From NCBI RefSeq assembly GCF_001613245.1, contig NZ_BDBZ01000028.1, forward strand, positions 62,001-126,000: DNA of 64,000 nucleotides. Direction: 5' to 3'. Position 1 is the first letter of the stretch. Each line of letters opens with the position of its first letter. The stretch comes from Nocardia speluncae NBRC 108251 (GTDB lineage Bacteria; Actinomycetota; Actinomycetes; Mycobacteriales; Mycobacteriaceae). Both the position numbers and the translations under genes were made by a program. The notes under the pieces were generated by a model, which did no database searches, was not told the DNA's origin, and worked only from the letters and a program-made list of their open reading frames with translations. Of the stretch, positions 44,175 through 54,899 are shown piece by piece.

Positions 44175-45635
44175 TCACTGCTGCGACTGCCACCACTGCC
44201 GCAGCGCCTCCTCGGCTTCGTCGTGGGTCAGCGGACCGCGATCCAGCCGTAGCTCTTTCAGATGACGCCACGCGCGGCCCACCTCGGGCCCCGGCGGCAA
44301 CCCCAGCAACTCCATGATCGCGTTACCGTCCAGGTCCGGCCGGACCCGCGCCAGATCCTCCCGCTCCTGCAGGGCGGCGATCCGGGCCTCGAGATCGTCA
44401 TAGGTGGCGCGCAACGCGGCGGCGCGACGCTTGTTGCGGGTGGTGCAATCGGCGCGCACCAGCTTGTGCAGCCGCGGCAGCAGATCCCCGCCGTCGGTGA
44501 CATAGCGGCGGACCGCGGAATCGGTCCACTGTCCCTTCCCGTAACCGTGGAACCGCAGATGCAGGAACACCAGCCGCGCCACATCCTCGGTGAACTGCTT
44601 GGGATATTTCAGCGCCCGCATCCGCTTACGCACCATTTTGGCGCCCACGACCTCATGGTGATGGAAGCTGACCCCGCCGCCGGGCTCATTGCGTTTGGTA
44701 TCCGGTTTGCCGATATCGTGTAGCAGCGCAGCCCAGCGCAACACCAGGTCGGGATCGCCCTCCTCCTGATCGATCGCCTGCTCCAGCACGGTCAGCGAAT
44801 GCCAGTAGACATCCTTGTGCTGATGGTGCTCGTCGATCTCCAGTTTCATCTCCGGGACCTCGGGCAGCACCCGCTGCGCCAGCCCCGTTTCGCACATCAT
44901 GTTGATGCCGTCTATCGGGTAGGCGCCCCCGATCAGCTTGTCCAGCTCCGTCCGGACCCGTTCCGGGGTGATCCGCTCGATCTCCGCCGACATCTCCGAT
45001 ATCGCATCCCGCACCCGCGGATGCGCAGTGAAACCCAATTGGGAAACGAACCGGGCCGCACGCAGCATCCGCAGCGGATCATCGTTGAACGAATCCTCGG
45101 GAGCCGCCGGCGTATCCAACACCCCCGCCAGCAGCGCCTCCATCCCGTTCAACGGATCCACGAATTCCAATGCGCCGTCGGCCGCGATCTTCACCGCCAT
45201 CGCATTCACGGTGAAATCGCGGCGAACGAGATCGTCCTCCAGACTGTCCCCGAAACTGACCTGCGGATTCCGCGAAACCCGGTCATAGGCATCACTACGG
45301 AAGGTCGTGATCTCCAACTGCTGACCACTCTTGGCCGCACTCACGGTCCCGAACGCCAGCCCACCGGTATCCCACAACTGATCCGCCCAGCCGTCCAGCA
45401 ATTGCTGGACCTGCTCGGGCCGTGCATCGGTGGTGAAATCCAGATCGGTGCCGAGCCGCCCCAGCACCGCATCCCGCACACTGCCCCCCACCAGATACAA
45501 GTGGAAACCACGAGCGGCGAATATCTCCCCCAACGGAGTCAGCACCTCGGAAAGCCGGCCCAGCGTGACAGCCGCTGCCGCCAGCAGACGAGTACGGCGA
45601 TCCAGCACTACATCCTCGGACTCCGTCGAAACCAC
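44175..45635 (-). CDS. pcnA: CCA tRNA nucleotidyltransferase
   Basis: The 486-residue enzyme adds CCA to tRNA 3' ends. The class II nucleotidyltransferase motif LVGGSVRDAVLGR near residue 50 is followed by DLDFTTDARP, whose aspartates bind metal, and the RRDFTVNAMA motif. An HD domain follows (HWHSLTVLEQAI, LLHDIGKPDTKR). The start is GTG 45635. It is divergent from mutT4, as in mycobacteria (Rv3907c/Rv3908). Confidence 0.93.
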   Translation of the reverse strand: MVSTESEDVVLDRRTRLLAAAAVTLGRLSEVLTPLGEIFAARGFHLYLVGGSVRDAVLGRLGTDLDFTTDARPEQVQQLLDGWADQLWDTGGLAFGTVSAAKSGQQLEITTFRSDAYDRVSRNPQVSFGDSLEDDLVRRDFTVNAMAVKIAADGALEFVDPLNGMEALLAGVLDTPAAPEDSFNDDPLRMLRAARFVSQLGFTAHPRVRDAISEMSAEIERITPERVRTELDKLIGGAYPIDGINMMCETGLAQRVLPEVPEMKLEIDEHHQHKDVYWHSLTVLEQAIDQEEGDPDLVLRWAALLHDIGKPDTKRNEPGGGVSFHHHEVVGAKMVRKRMRALKYPKQFTEDVARLVFLHLRFHGYGKGQWTDSAVRRYVTDGGDLLPRLHKLVRADCTTRNKRRAAALRATYDDLEARIAALQEREDLARVRPDLDGNAIMELLGLPPGPEVGRAWRHLKELRLDRGPLTHDEAEEALRQWWQSQQ

Positions 45636-45737
45636 AGCAAAACCTTACTGTGTTTATTTGCGCGACTCGGGCGCGCGGGGGCCGAAACCCCGCGCCGCCG
45701 GAGGCGGCGCAAAAAGATACTGCTCTAGTATTGCGTA

Positions 45738-46274
45738 GTGTCTCCGGCCGATCGCGCGAACAGTCGACGTCGCCAGCCCCGGCGCCGTGGTTCGGCCGGT
45801 GGTGCGGCGAAACCGCGTATGCGCACGGTGCGAGAGACATCGGCCGGGGGATTGGTGGTCGATGGGCTGGACGGTCCACCCGAGAAGCGCTGCGCCGCCC
45901 TGATCGGCCGGACGGACCGCCGGGGACGGCTGCTATGGTCGCTGCCCAAAGGACATATCGAAGAGGGCGAAACCTCGAAACAGACAGCTATTCGCGAGGT
46001 CGCCGAGGAAACCGGTATTCAGGGCGTGGTGGTCGCCGAATTGGGCAGTATCGATTACTGGTTCGTCACCGAGGGGCGGCGGGTACACAAGACAGTGCAC
46101 CATTTTCTGCTGCGTTCGGTCGGTGGTGAACTATCCGACGCGGATGTGGAGGTCACCCAGGTGGACTGGGTGCCGTTGAGCGAATTGAACTCCAGGCTCG
46201 CCTACGCCGACGAGCGCAGGCTGGCGGAGGTGGCGAACCGCCTGATCGACCGGATGGAGACCGGTAAGCGATGA
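45738..46274 (+). CDS. mutT4: NUDIX hydrolase, MutT4-like
   Basis: The 178-residue protein has an Arg-rich N-terminal tail and a canonical nudix box GHIEEGETSKQTAIREVAEE ending TGI (near residues 72-94). It is the syntenic equivalent of mycobacterial MutT4 (Rv3908), which is thought to remove damaged or signalling nucleotides. Its stop overlaps the start of the DUF6049 gene by ATGA. Confidence 0.88.
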   Translation: MSPADRANSRRRQPRRRGSAGGAAKPRMRTVRETSAGGLVVDGLDGPPEKRCAALIGRTDRRGRLLWSLPKGHIEEGETSKQTAIREVAEETGIQGVVVAELGSIDYWFVTEGRRVHKTVHHFLLRSVGGELSDADVEVTQVDWVPLSELNSRLAYADERRLAEVANRLIDRMETGKR

Positions 46275-48874
46275 CGCGTGGACCGAGTCGGATCATCTTC
46301 GTGATCCTGACCATCCTCGGTGCGGTGTCGGCGCTGGCCGCGCTGCCACTGACCGTCGCGCACGCGCAGCCGACCGGGTCGGCCGAGGATTCCGATGCGC
46401 CCCAGTTCCTGAAATTGTCGCTGGATTCGGTGAGTCCGGGCACGGTGACCACCGCGAGCGAACCGCTGCTGACACTGACCGGCACCGTCACCAATATCGG
46501 CGACCGCGGCGTGGACGACGTGACGGTCCGGGTGCAGCGGTCGCAGGCCATCGCCGATCCCAGCGAGCTGCGCACCACTTTGAAGCTGGATCAGGCCAGC
46601 TACGACCACCCGACTCCATTCCAGGACATCGCGGTGCGGTTGGAGCCGGGCGGGCGTCAGCAGTTCACACTGTCGGTGCCGTTGCGGGACGCGTCCGCGG
46701 AATCGTTGAACATCACCGAACCCGGTGTCTATCCGCTACTGCTGAATGTCAACGGAACCCCGGACTACGGTGGCCAGGCACGGTTGGACGATGCCCGTTT
46801 CCTGCTACCGGTACTCGGCCTGCCCGCGGCCGCGGACGGTAGCGCCCCACCGCTACCCGCGCCGGCCAACCCCGCGGTGTCGACGACACTGCTGTGGCCG
46901 GTGGCCGACCGGCCGCGGATGGTGGCCGGTCAGACCGGCGAGCTGGACCGGACGGTCGAACTGACCGACGACGAGCTCGCGGCCTCGCTGAGCCGCGGCG
47001 GCCGGTTGGACGAACTGATCGCAGCGTTGGAATCGGTCGTCGGTGACGACCGCTCGGCGGACGGTCCGGCCTCGGCGATATGCCTGGCCGTCGACCCCGA
47101 TCTGCTGCTCACGGTGCGGGCGATGACCGAGGACTACCGGGTCCTGGCCAGTCCGTCGGATCCCGATGGCGCGACGCGGCCGGGTACGGGTACCGAGGCG
47201 GCGAAACAGTGGCTGGATCGAGTGCGGGGGCTGGCCTCGTCGATGTGCACGGTGGCGTTGCCGTTCGCGCAGGTCGATATTTCCGCGCTGGCGGCGGCCA
47301 ACGATCCGGCGCTCACCGCACGGGCACTGGAAGCTCCCGCGCAGATCGTCGATTCCGTCCTCAACACCAGGTCCGTGCGCGGAGTGAGCCTGCCCGATGC
47401 GAGCAGCCTCGACCCGGCCGCGGCACAGCTCCTGAAATCACAGGGTTTCGAAACCGCGGTGCTCGCGGGGAACGCGGTAGCGCCGGAGGGCGGGGCCGGT
47501 GACCCCTACGCCCCGGTGCCGGACGTGGTGCGGTTGCCCGGTATCGCGGGTGCCGCCCCCGCACCGGGGGCGGAGGCCGGACAGCAGGCCGTCCCCGCCG
47601 GTGGTCCGGTACCGGCCGAGGGGCAGCCCCCGACCCCCGACGCTGCGGCACCGCAAAAGCAGGCGGGTAGTGGTGGCGCCTCGACGCGTGATCCCGCGCT
47701 GCGAGTCGCGACCTACGATATCTGGCCCGCCGCGGCACTCGCCGGTATCGGTTCCAACCCACCGACCCCGGCCTACGTCCCCGAATCGGCCCGCTATCCG
47801 GTGACCAACGATTCGCGCAGCGCACGTTTGCAGGATGCGCTGGGCGCGGTTTCCTGGCAGGCGTTGCACGCCGCCCCGGGGCGCCCGCGCTCCCAGCTGA
47901 TCATGCCGCCCCAGCAGTGGGGCGCCAACCGCGACGAGGCCGTCGCGCTGTTGCGCCAGCTCGAACTGCTGGTGGACAACAAACTGGTGAATCCGCGTCC
48001 GTTCGACGATCTGGTCGGGCAGGCACCCGACCCGGCGCCCTATCAACTGTCTCCGTTCCCGGAAGCCGCGCTCGAGGCAGTCCCCGGGCATTTCGCGATA
48101 CCCGCCCGCGATCAGTCGCACCGCCTGTCCCAGCTGATGCAGGCCATGGTGGAGGTACCCGACACGCAACCGACCCCCCGCGCCTACCTGGATCCGCTAC
48201 GTGACGATCTGGTGCGTGCGCTGTCGCTGTCGGATCGGCGCGGCGGCCCCACCGGGCAGGCCGAGGTATTCGCGCAGCGGCGAATCGAGAAAACCACCGC
48301 GGCGGTGGACGAGATCTACCGCGCGGTGACGGTGCTGCCACCGGGCGGGGTGTACACGCTGGCCTCGGAATCGAGCCCGCTGCTGCTGGTGGCACGCAAC
48401 GACCTGCCCATTTCGATGCGGATCCGCTTCCGGATCGACGCACCGCCGGAAACGAAGATCACCGATATCGGCGAACAGCTGCTCCCACCCCGCGGAACCC
48501 GCTCGTTCCAGATCCCGACCGAGGTCAGTGACAGCCGCAACCTCGTCGTACCGATATCGCTGAGCACACCCGAAGGGGTCCCGCTCGGCCATGCCACCTC
48601 GATTTCGGTGCGTTCCAACGCCTACGGGCAGATTCTGGCGATCATCACCGCATGCGCGGCCGCGCTGTTGTTCCTGCTCGCCGGCCGCAGGCTGTGGCGC
48701 CGGTTCCACGGCGAACGCGATCCGGCCGACAAGGGCGTGGATCCGGGGATCCGGCGGCGAGTGATCCGGCTGGGCCGGGCCCGGCGGCGCAAAACCCGTC
48801 ACACCGATCCCGAGGTGAGTGCCGAAGCGCAGGAAACCGGTCGCCACCCGGTGCAGCGCCGCGAACGGGTGTAA
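46271..48874 (+). CDS. DUF6049 family envelope protein (Rv3909-like)
   Basis: The 867-residue protein has an N-terminal signal peptide (FVILTILGAVSALAALPLTVAHA), a large extracytoplasmic part and one C-terminal membrane helix (ILAIITACAAALLFLL) followed by a basic cytoplasmic tail. The early part has a beta-sandwich repeat. A Pro/Ala-rich stretch lies near residues 415-470. It is always found upstream of murJ in this block, suggesting a cell-wall role that has not been established. It overlaps mutT4 by four bases. Confidence 0.88.
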   Translation: MTRGPSRIIFVILTILGAVSALAALPLTVAHAQPTGSAEDSDAPQFLKLSLDSVSPGTVTTASEPLLTLTGTVTNIGDRGVDDVTVRVQRSQAIADPSELRTTLKLDQASYDHPTPFQDIAVRLEPGGRQQFTLSVPLRDASAESLNITEPGVYPLLLNVNGTPDYGGQARLDDARFLLPVLGLPAAADGSAPPLPAPANPAVSTTLLWPVADRPRMVAGQTGELDRTVELTDDELAASLSRGGRLDELIAALESVVGDDRSADGPASAICLAVDPDLLLTVRAMTEDYRVLASPSDPDGATRPGTGTEAAKQWLDRVRGLASSMCTVALPFAQVDISALAAANDPALTARALEAPAQIVDSVLNTRSVRGVSLPDASSLDPAAAQLLKSQGFETAVLAGNAVAPEGGAGDPYAPVPDVVRLPGIAGAAPAPGAEAGQQAVPAGGPVPAEGQPPTPDAAAPQKQAGSGGASTRDPALRVATYDIWPAAALAGIGSNPPTPAYVPESARYPVTNDSRSARLQDALGAVSWQALHAAPGRPRSQLIMPPQQWGANRDEAVALLRQLELLVDNKLVNPRPFDDLVGQAPDPAPYQLSPFPEAALEAVPGHFAIPARDQSHRLSQLMQAMVEVPDTQPTPRAYLDPLRDDLVRALSLSDRRGGPTGQAEVFAQRRIEKTTAAVDEIYRAVTVLPPGGVYTLASESSPLLLVARNDLPISMRIRFRIDAPPETKITDIGEQLLPPRGTRSFQIPTEVSDSRNLVVPISLSTPEGVPLGHATSISVRSNAYGQILAIITACAAALLFLLAGRRLWRRFHGERDPADKGVDPGIRRRVIRLGRARRRKTRHTDPEVSAEAQETGRHPVQRRERV

Positions 48875-49125
48875 ACCGGGCTCCTCGATGTCGCGGATAG
48901 GTCATCCACCGGACGACCTGGGGAGATGACCGGCGCGGGTGTCGCATGGAAGATAGAGGGGTGCGCGCACCGGCGCTTCGGGTCCGTCCGGGGTACCGGT
49001 GCGCGGCCGGATACGGCATGCCGTCCGCACCGTACAGTTCGTTGCGCGCAGCAGCGGCGGCGAAGTGTTCGGCACGACACAGGGGACAACCGGCAAACGG
49101 GGGTCCGGGCGATACAGGAGGCATG

Positions 49126-52100
49126 ATGAGCGACGATGAATCCTCCGCTCATCGGCAGCAGCCCGGTACACAGCCCGACGGTCCACGAGGCCGGCGGGCA
49201 CCCAGCGCACCGTGGGAGCGGGTGCCTCCGTCTCCCGGAGCGGAGCCGGAGATGACCGGCCACCCGCGCGATACCGACCGCGATTCCTTCCGCGAGCCGC
49301 CACCTCAGCTGCGCCGGCCCGACCGGCCGGCCGATCCCGGACCCCGCCCCGGCCCGCCGGCCCGGCATCCGGACCCCGGTCCGGGCCCGCATCCAGGGGC
49401 GGATCGGTATGCCGGGAACCGGCAGCGGCCCCCCGCGCCCGATAACCGGAACCCAGCGCCCGGTCGGCCGCAAAACCCGCCGTCCGGCGCGCGGCCTGCC
49501 GTACCGCCCCCGCCTCCTGGCGGCCGGCCCCCGGTGCCTCCTGCGAATCCGCGGCCTGGCGGTCGGCCCGGTATGCCGCCGCTCGAACCACCGGCCGGCG
49601 CACGGCCCGACCAGATACGGTCCGCACCGCCTTCGGCACCGCATCCCGCAGTGCCGCCCGCGAATCGCCCCTCGGCGTTCCGGCCACCCGCACCCCCCGC
49701 CGGGCGTCCGCAGCCAGGACCCGGCCGGCCATACGAGGCACAACCCGATGCCGGCCACCGGCGTTCCGTTCCGCCCCTGCCCCCGCAACAGCCGCGGCCC
49801 GAGCCCGGCGCTCCCCCGAGTGGGCCCGCTTCCGAACCATTTCCGGCCCAGCGGATGCGGCCGATCCAGCAGAATCGTGTTCCCGAACGGCCATCGCGCC
49901 CGGCCGATCGGCAGAACCCCGCACCCACACAGAATCCGGGTGCTCCCGGTCCGCGGCAGCCGAACCGGCCGGGGCCGCAGGCACCGCGGCCCGGGAATCC
50001 GCAGCCCCCACCGCGCCGGCAGGCGCCGCCGTCGCAGCCGCTGCGCCAGGTCCCCCCTGCACGCGAACCGCAGCGCGCCGCGCCCAACCGGATTCCGGCG
50101 GCCGCCGGTAACCGGCCATGCACCGGCCCGCTGCCCGCAGTTGCCGTGGCCGAGCCGGGCGAGGCGGGCGTCACGGGGGACAAGCCGGACAACAGCCAGT
50201 CCAGGCTGCTCAAGGACTCCGGTTCGATCGCGATCGCCACCCTGATCAGCCGCATCACCGGATTCGGTAAACAGCTGCTGCTGCTCGCGGTGCTCGGCCC
50301 GGCCATCGCCAGTTCGTTCACGTCGGCCAGCCTGATTCCGAACATGATCGCCGAACTGGTGCTCGGCGCCGTGCTCACTGCCATCGTGGTGCCCACACTT
50401 GTCCGGGCCGAACAGGAGGACCCCGATCAGGGCGCCGCGTTCATCCGGCGGCTCGTCACGGCCGCTGCCGTCATCCTCGGTACCGCTGCCGTCCTGGCGA
50501 CCGCCGCGGCGCCGGTTCTGGCGACCCACGTTTTCGTCTCCGCAGACGGCAAGGTCAATACGTCGCTCACCACGGCACTGACCTTCCTGCTGGTCCCGGC
50601 CGTATTGTTCTACGGGCTGTCTGCCCTGTTCACCGCCATCCTCAACACTCGAGGGGCGTTCAAACCCGGCGCGTGGGCTCCCGTCCTCAACAATGTGGTG
50701 GTGCTGGTGGTGCTCGGGCTCTACGCCTTGACACCCGGCGAGATCACCCTGGATCCGGTCCGGATGAGCGATCCGAAACTGCTCGTCCTCGGCTGCGGCG
50801 TCACCCTCGGCGTGATCGTGCAGGCGGTCAGCCTGCTGCCGGCCATCCGCCGCCAAGGTATCGATCTGCGCCCGCTCTGGGGTATGGACAACCGGCTCAA
50901 ACAGTTCGGCACCATGGCCGCGGCGATCATTCTGTACGTGCTGATCAGCCAGATCGGCGGTATTTTCGCGAACAACATCTCCTCGCGCGCCGATGAAGCC
51001 GGGCCGGCGATCTACCAAAATGCCTGGCTGTTGCTGCAGTTGCCGTACGGCGTTATCGGCGTCACCCTGCTCACCGCGATCATGCCGCGCCTCAGCCGTA
51101 ACGCCGCCAATGACGACACCCCCGCGGTGGTCGACGACCTGTCGGCTGCCACCAGGCTGACAATGATCGCGCTGATCCCGATCGTCACCTTCCTGACCTT
51201 CGCGGGGCCCCAGGTCGGCGATGCACTGTTCGGGTACGCACGTTTCGCCGAGGACGCCTCTCGCCTCGGTATGGCGGTCAGTTTCTCGGCCTTCACCCTG
51301 ATCCCGTACTCGCTCGTACTGATCCATCTGCGGGTTTTCTACGCACGCGAACAGGCGTGGACCCCGACGTGGATCATCCTCGGGATCACTGCTGTCAAGA
51401 TCCTGTTCTCGGCGCTGGCCCCGCTCATCGCCGACAGCAGCGACCAGGTCGTGATCGTTCTCGGTATCGCCACCGGCCTCGGTTTCACCACCGGCGCGGT
51501 GATCGGCGGCTGGCTGCTGCACCGCAGCTTGGGCGATCTGCGAATGGCCAATGTGGGACGTACGGTCAGCCGGGTGCTGCTGTCCTCGCTGGCCGGCGGC
51601 GCCGTCATGCTCATCGCCGACCGGGTGATGGGCCTGGACCGGCTCACCGATTCCCTCGGCGGGCCGGGCTCGTTCATCCGGGTGGTGATCACTGCGATCG
51701 TGATGTTCGCGGTGGCGTTCGGGCTGATGCGCCTGGCCGGGATCCCCGAGGTCGTCGCCATCACGGTCGCGATTTCGCGGCGGCTCGGCATCACCCCACC
51801 GGCGCCCCCGCTGGATCTCGACGAACCGGCCGAAGAAGAGCGCACCACGCGGATCCTGCGGCGGCCCGACCCGTATCTCGCGTACTCCGGCTTCGATTCG
51901 GCCATGGACGCACAGAGCACAATGGTGCTACCGGTGATTCGCCCGGACTCGGTTGATCGCACCGCGCCGGGCCAGTTCCCGTACCCTGATCGGCAGACCG
52001 GCACAAGTGGCAGACCCGCCCAGTTTGCGGCATACCAGGGCGAAGGAGGTCCGAGGGTGAGCGACGACGCGGTGGGCAAGGTCCCAGCCGCCGATCCTGC

Positions 52101-53925
52101 GCGGAATCCGGCGAGCGGACGCTTGTCCACCGATGTTCCCCCGGAGCGCTCGGAGCCGGGTGAAGCGCGCACCCAGCGTGCGGATACCGGTTCCGCCGAA
52201 TCCGCCCACCCGCCCGAGCAGACGCCGGACAGCGGGCCACAGTACGACGACATAGCTGCTGAGCAGCCCGACGATCACCTGTCCGAGGAGCGCGTTCAGC
52301 GCACCGGCGCCACGGTATCGGCCACCGATCCGGTCTACGACACCGGGATGATCGCCGTACCACCGATTACGCAGGCGAGCCGGGTGCAGCGTGGGCCAAA
52401 ACTCATCGCCGGTGCTTCCGTGGCCGGCGGGCGATACCGGCTGCTCGCCGACCACGGTGGCGCGCGCGGCCTGAAGTTCTGGCAGGCGCTCGATATCAAG
52501 CTCGATCGGGAAGTGGCGCTGACCTTCGTCGACGCCGATCAGCGGGCGGCGAGCGACTCCGGACAGGACGGTCCGCAGGCCATCCTGTCCCGCACGCTGC
52601 GTTTGGGCCGTATCAATTCACCGGGCTTGGCGCGTGTACTGGATGTGGTGCGCGGCAGCTCCGGCGGCATCGTGGTGGCCGAATGGACACCGGGGCGTTC
52701 GCTGCGTGAAATGGCCGAGATCGTCCCGTCACCGATCGGCGCCGCGCGCGCCATCCGAGTACTGGCCTCGGCCACCGAAATGGCGCACCGCAGCGGCGGC
52801 GCACTGTCCATCGACCATCCGGACCGGATCCGCATCAGTGCAAACGGTGATGCGGTACTGGCGTTCCCCGGAACCCTCGGCGATGCCGACCCACAGAGCG
52901 ATGTCCGCGGTCTGGGCGCGATGCTCTACGCGCTCATCACCGCCCGGTGGCCACTGCGGACCGTCGGCGTCAGCGGGAACGCCGCCACGGTGGGCGGGCT
53001 GCGTCTGGCCGATTTCGGTTCCGACGGCACCCCCGTGGAACCCCGCCAGATCCGGCCGGAGGTCCCCTTCGAGATCTCGGCCGTGGCCGTACGCTCTCTG
53101 GAACCGAACAAGGGCGTTCGCACTGCCGCCACCATCCAGCACGTGCTGGAACAAGCGTCGGTGGTGGACCAGAAGACCGATTTCATCCCCGTATTGCGGC
53201 TGGGACAGCGCGCCCCGGCACCGGCCGACGAATCGCTGGCCGACCCAGAACTGCTGGCCGCCGAACGCGAGAAGTCGCAGCGGATGATGTGGATCATGGT
53301 GGCCCTGGGGATCCTGACCGCGCTAGTGGTCGGCATCGTCATCTGGTGGATGGTGAGCGTTTTCGCACCGGGCGATTCCAGTGAACCGCTCAACGAGCAG
53401 CGCGTGATCGGTTTGACGACCAGTCGCGCGCCGGAGGAGTCACCGGGCTCGGCGGCCCCGCCGAGTGCGCCCGCCGGGGCTGCCGGCGTACCGGTGCCGA
53501 TCTCGGGGATTACGGTGTTCTCCCCGGAGGGCACACCGGACGACGCCGACGGCGGGCCCGCGGCGATGGACGGTGACCCGGCCACCTCGTGGAGCACCGA
53601 CCAATACTTCCAGCAGTTCCCGGCGTTGAAGCAGGGGGTCGGCTTGCTGGCGACACTGCCGAGCCCGGCGAACCTCACCAAGGTCACCATCACGTCGCCG
53701 ACCCCGGGAACCTCCGTCGAGATCCGGACCTCCCCCACCGAAACACCCACTCTGGACCAGACCCAGCTCGCCGGTACCGCGGTGCTGGGCGACGGGGTCA
53801 CGGAGGTGCCGGTGCAGAGCGATCAGGCTGCCCGCTACGTCCTGATCTGGGTCACCGGCCTGGGTAATTCCGGTGCTCAGTTCCAGAGCTCGATCGCCGA
53901 GCTGGGTTTCGAAGCAAAGTCCTGA
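49126..53925 (+). CDS. murJ: MurJ/MviN lipid II flippase fused to a pseudokinase
   Basis: The 1599-residue protein starts with about 350 residues of Pro-rich cytoplasmic sequence. A MurJ flippase domain follows (about residues 358-900, fourteen helices, with SRITGFGKQLLLL and TSASLIPNMIAELVLGAVL) which moves lipid II across the membrane. A protein kinase-like domain near residues 1100-1340 lacks catalytic residues: the VAIK lysine is replaced (EVALTFVD), HRD reads IDHPDRI and no DFG is found. One membrane helix near 1387 leads to an extracellular discoidin-like domain (AMDGDPATSWST). This matches Rv3910, in which the phosphorylated pseudokinase binds FhaA. ATG 49126 follows AGGAGG; ATG 49123 is too close. 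Confidence 0.92.
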   Translation: MSDDESSAHRQQPGTQPDGPRGRRAPSAPWERVPPSPGAEPEMTGHPRDTDRDSFREPPPQLRRPDRPADPGPRPGPPARHPDPGPGPHPGADRYAGNRQRPPAPDNRNPAPGRPQNPPSGARPAVPPPPPGGRPPVPPANPRPGGRPGMPPLEPPAGARPDQIRSAPPSAPHPAVPPANRPSAFRPPAPPAGRPQPGPGRPYEAQPDAGHRRSVPPLPPQQPRPEPGAPPSGPASEPFPAQRMRPIQQNRVPERPSRPADRQNPAPTQNPGAPGPRQPNRPGPQAPRPGNPQPPPRRQAPPSQPLRQVPPAREPQRAAPNRIPAAAGNRPCTGPLPAVAVAEPGEAGVTGDKPDNSQSRLLKDSGSIAIATLISRITGFGKQLLLLAVLGPAIASSFTSASLIPNMIAELVLGAVLTAIVVPTLVRAEQEDPDQGAAFIRRLVTAAAVILGTAAVLATAAAPVLATHVFVSADGKVNTSLTTALTFLLVPAVLFYGLSALFTAILNTRGAFKPGAWAPVLNNVVVLVVLGLYALTPGEITLDPVRMSDPKLLVLGCGVTLGVIVQAVSLLPAIRRQGIDLRPLWGMDNRLKQFGTMAAAIILYVLISQIGGIFANNISSRADEAGPAIYQNAWLLLQLPYGVIGVTLLTAIMPRLSRNAANDDTPAVVDDLSAATRLTMIALIPIVTFLTFAGPQVGDALFGYARFAEDASRLGMAVSFSAFTLIPYSLVLIHLRVFYAREQAWTPTWIILGITAVKILFSALAPLIADSSDQVVIVLGIATGLGFTTGAVIGGWLLHRSLGDLRMANVGRTVSRVLLSSLAGGAVMLIADRVMGLDRLTDSLGGPGSFIRVVITAIVMFAVAFGLMRLAGIPEVVAITVAISRRLGITPPAPPLDLDEPAEEERTTRILRRPDPYLAYSGFDSAMDAQSTMVLPVIRPDSVDRTAPGQFPYPDRQTGTSGRPAQFAAYQGEGGPRVSDDAVGKVPAADPARNPASGRLSTDVPPERSEPGEARTQRADTGSAESAHPPEQTPDSGPQYDDIAAEQPDDHLSEERVQRTGATVSATDPVYDTGMIAVPPITQASRVQRGPKLIAGASVAGGRYRLLADHGGARGLKFWQALDIKLDREVALTFVDADQRAASDSGQDGPQAILSRTLRLGRINSPGLARVLDVVRGSSGGIVVAEWTPGRSLREMAEIVPSPIGAARAIRVLASATEMAHRSGGALSIDHPDRIRISANGDAVLAFPGTLGDADPQSDVRGLGAMLYALITARWPLRTVGVSGNAATVGGLRLADFGSDGTPVEPRQIRPEVPFEISAVAVRSLEPNKGVRTAATIQHVLEQASVVDQKTDFIPVLRLGQRAPAPADESLADPELLAAEREKSQRMMWIMVALGILTALVVGIVIWWMVSVFAPGDSSEPLNEQRVIGLTTSRAPEESPGSAAPPSAPAGAAGVPVPISGITVFSPEGTPDDADGGPAAMDGDPATSWSTDQYFQQFPALKQGVGLLATLPSPANLTKVTITSPTPGTSVEIRTSPTETPTLDQTQLAGTAVLGDGVTEVPVQSDQAARYVLIWVTGLGNSGAQFQSSIAELGFEAKS

Positions 53926-54137
53926 CCTGCTCTTTCGTCGCGCCGTGACGATATCCGGAGGAACCTGATCCGGTTGCCGCGCAGTAACAGCCGGGATATG
54001 ATCACGATCCGCGCTCCCAGGAGGGAGCCGGTGGGATCAGGGGTACGGTTCCGCTCGCTGAGTACACGCAGTAATCACCACCGGCCGGCTCGCGCCGCGC
54101 CGAAGCTGTCGTGGGCAGTTGTCCAAGGGGTTGGCTA

Positions 54138-54770
54138 TTGTCGTCCGAATTGAATGCGGGGGTTCGCGGGGGGACAGCGCCGGCTCCTGGGGCGGAGACG
54201 CGAGAATCCGGGTTCGATATCACCTCGGATACCGAATTGCTGCGAGCACACGCTGCCGGGGCACCACACGCCTTCGCCGAGCTGGTCCGCCGGCACAACG
54301 ACCATCTCTGGCAGACCGCCGCGCGCGTCTGCTACACCCCCGAGGACGCTGCCGATTCTCTCCAGGAAGCCCTGCTGTCGGCTCATCGCAACGCGGGCTC
54401 CTTTCGCGGTGAATCGGGGGTCCGCACCTGGTTGCACCGCATCGTCGTCAATGCCTGTCTGGACCGAATCCGGCGTAATCGCGCCCGGCGGGACGTGGTC
54501 CTCCCGCCGGAGGTTTGGCCCGAAATATCCGACTACGCCGACGAATACAGCCGTATCGATATCTCCATAGTGCTGGAACGTGCCCTGTTCGCGCTCCCAC
54601 CGGACCAACGTGCGGCGGTGGTGGCCGTGGATGTGGAGGGGTACAGCGTCGCCGATGCGGCCGGCCTACTCGGTGTTCCGGTGGGAACGATCAAGAGCCG
54701 ATGTGCGCGGGCGCGACAACGGCTCAAGGCCGAATTGGATTCGCTGAACGGGGAGGGGAACCGGATGTAG
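54138..54770 (+). CDS. sigM: ECF RNA polymerase sigma factor SigM
   Basis: The 210-residue sigma factor contains region 2 (AFAELVRRHNDHLWQTAARV, with DSLQEALLSAH and the RTWLHRIVVNACLDRIRR segment) and region 4 (ALPPDQRAAVVAVDVEGYSV, VPVGTIKSRCARAR). Position after murJ and before the anti-sigma gene identifies it as SigM. TTG 54138 has AAGGGG 7 nt upstream and is preferred over GTG 54111, although the latter cannot be excluded. In mycobacteria SigM controls secreted and envelope genes. Confidence 0.88.
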   Translation: MSSELNAGVRGGTAPAPGAETRESGFDITSDTELLRAHAAGAPHAFAELVRRHNDHLWQTAARVCYTPEDAADSLQEALLSAHRNAGSFRGESGVRTWLHRIVVNACLDRIRRNRARRDVVLPPEVWPEISDYADEYSRIDISIVLERALFALPPDQRAAVVAVDVEGYSVADAAGLLGVPVGTIKSRCARARQRLKAELDSLNGEGNRM

Positions 54771-54899
54771 GGCCGACGCGTCCAAACCAGTGACACATTT
54801 TCCCTCTCGAATGGGATGTACTCACCGGAGTGCAACCGCAGAATCCCGGAATCGAAACCCGAGCCAGATGAACGCAGCAGCATTGGAGGTGCGAAGGAC

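Noticed and set aside
48799..51522. 907-residue minus-strand open frame
   Set aside because: It is antisense to the DUF6049 3' end and murJ; it is low-complexity and has no ribosome-binding site.
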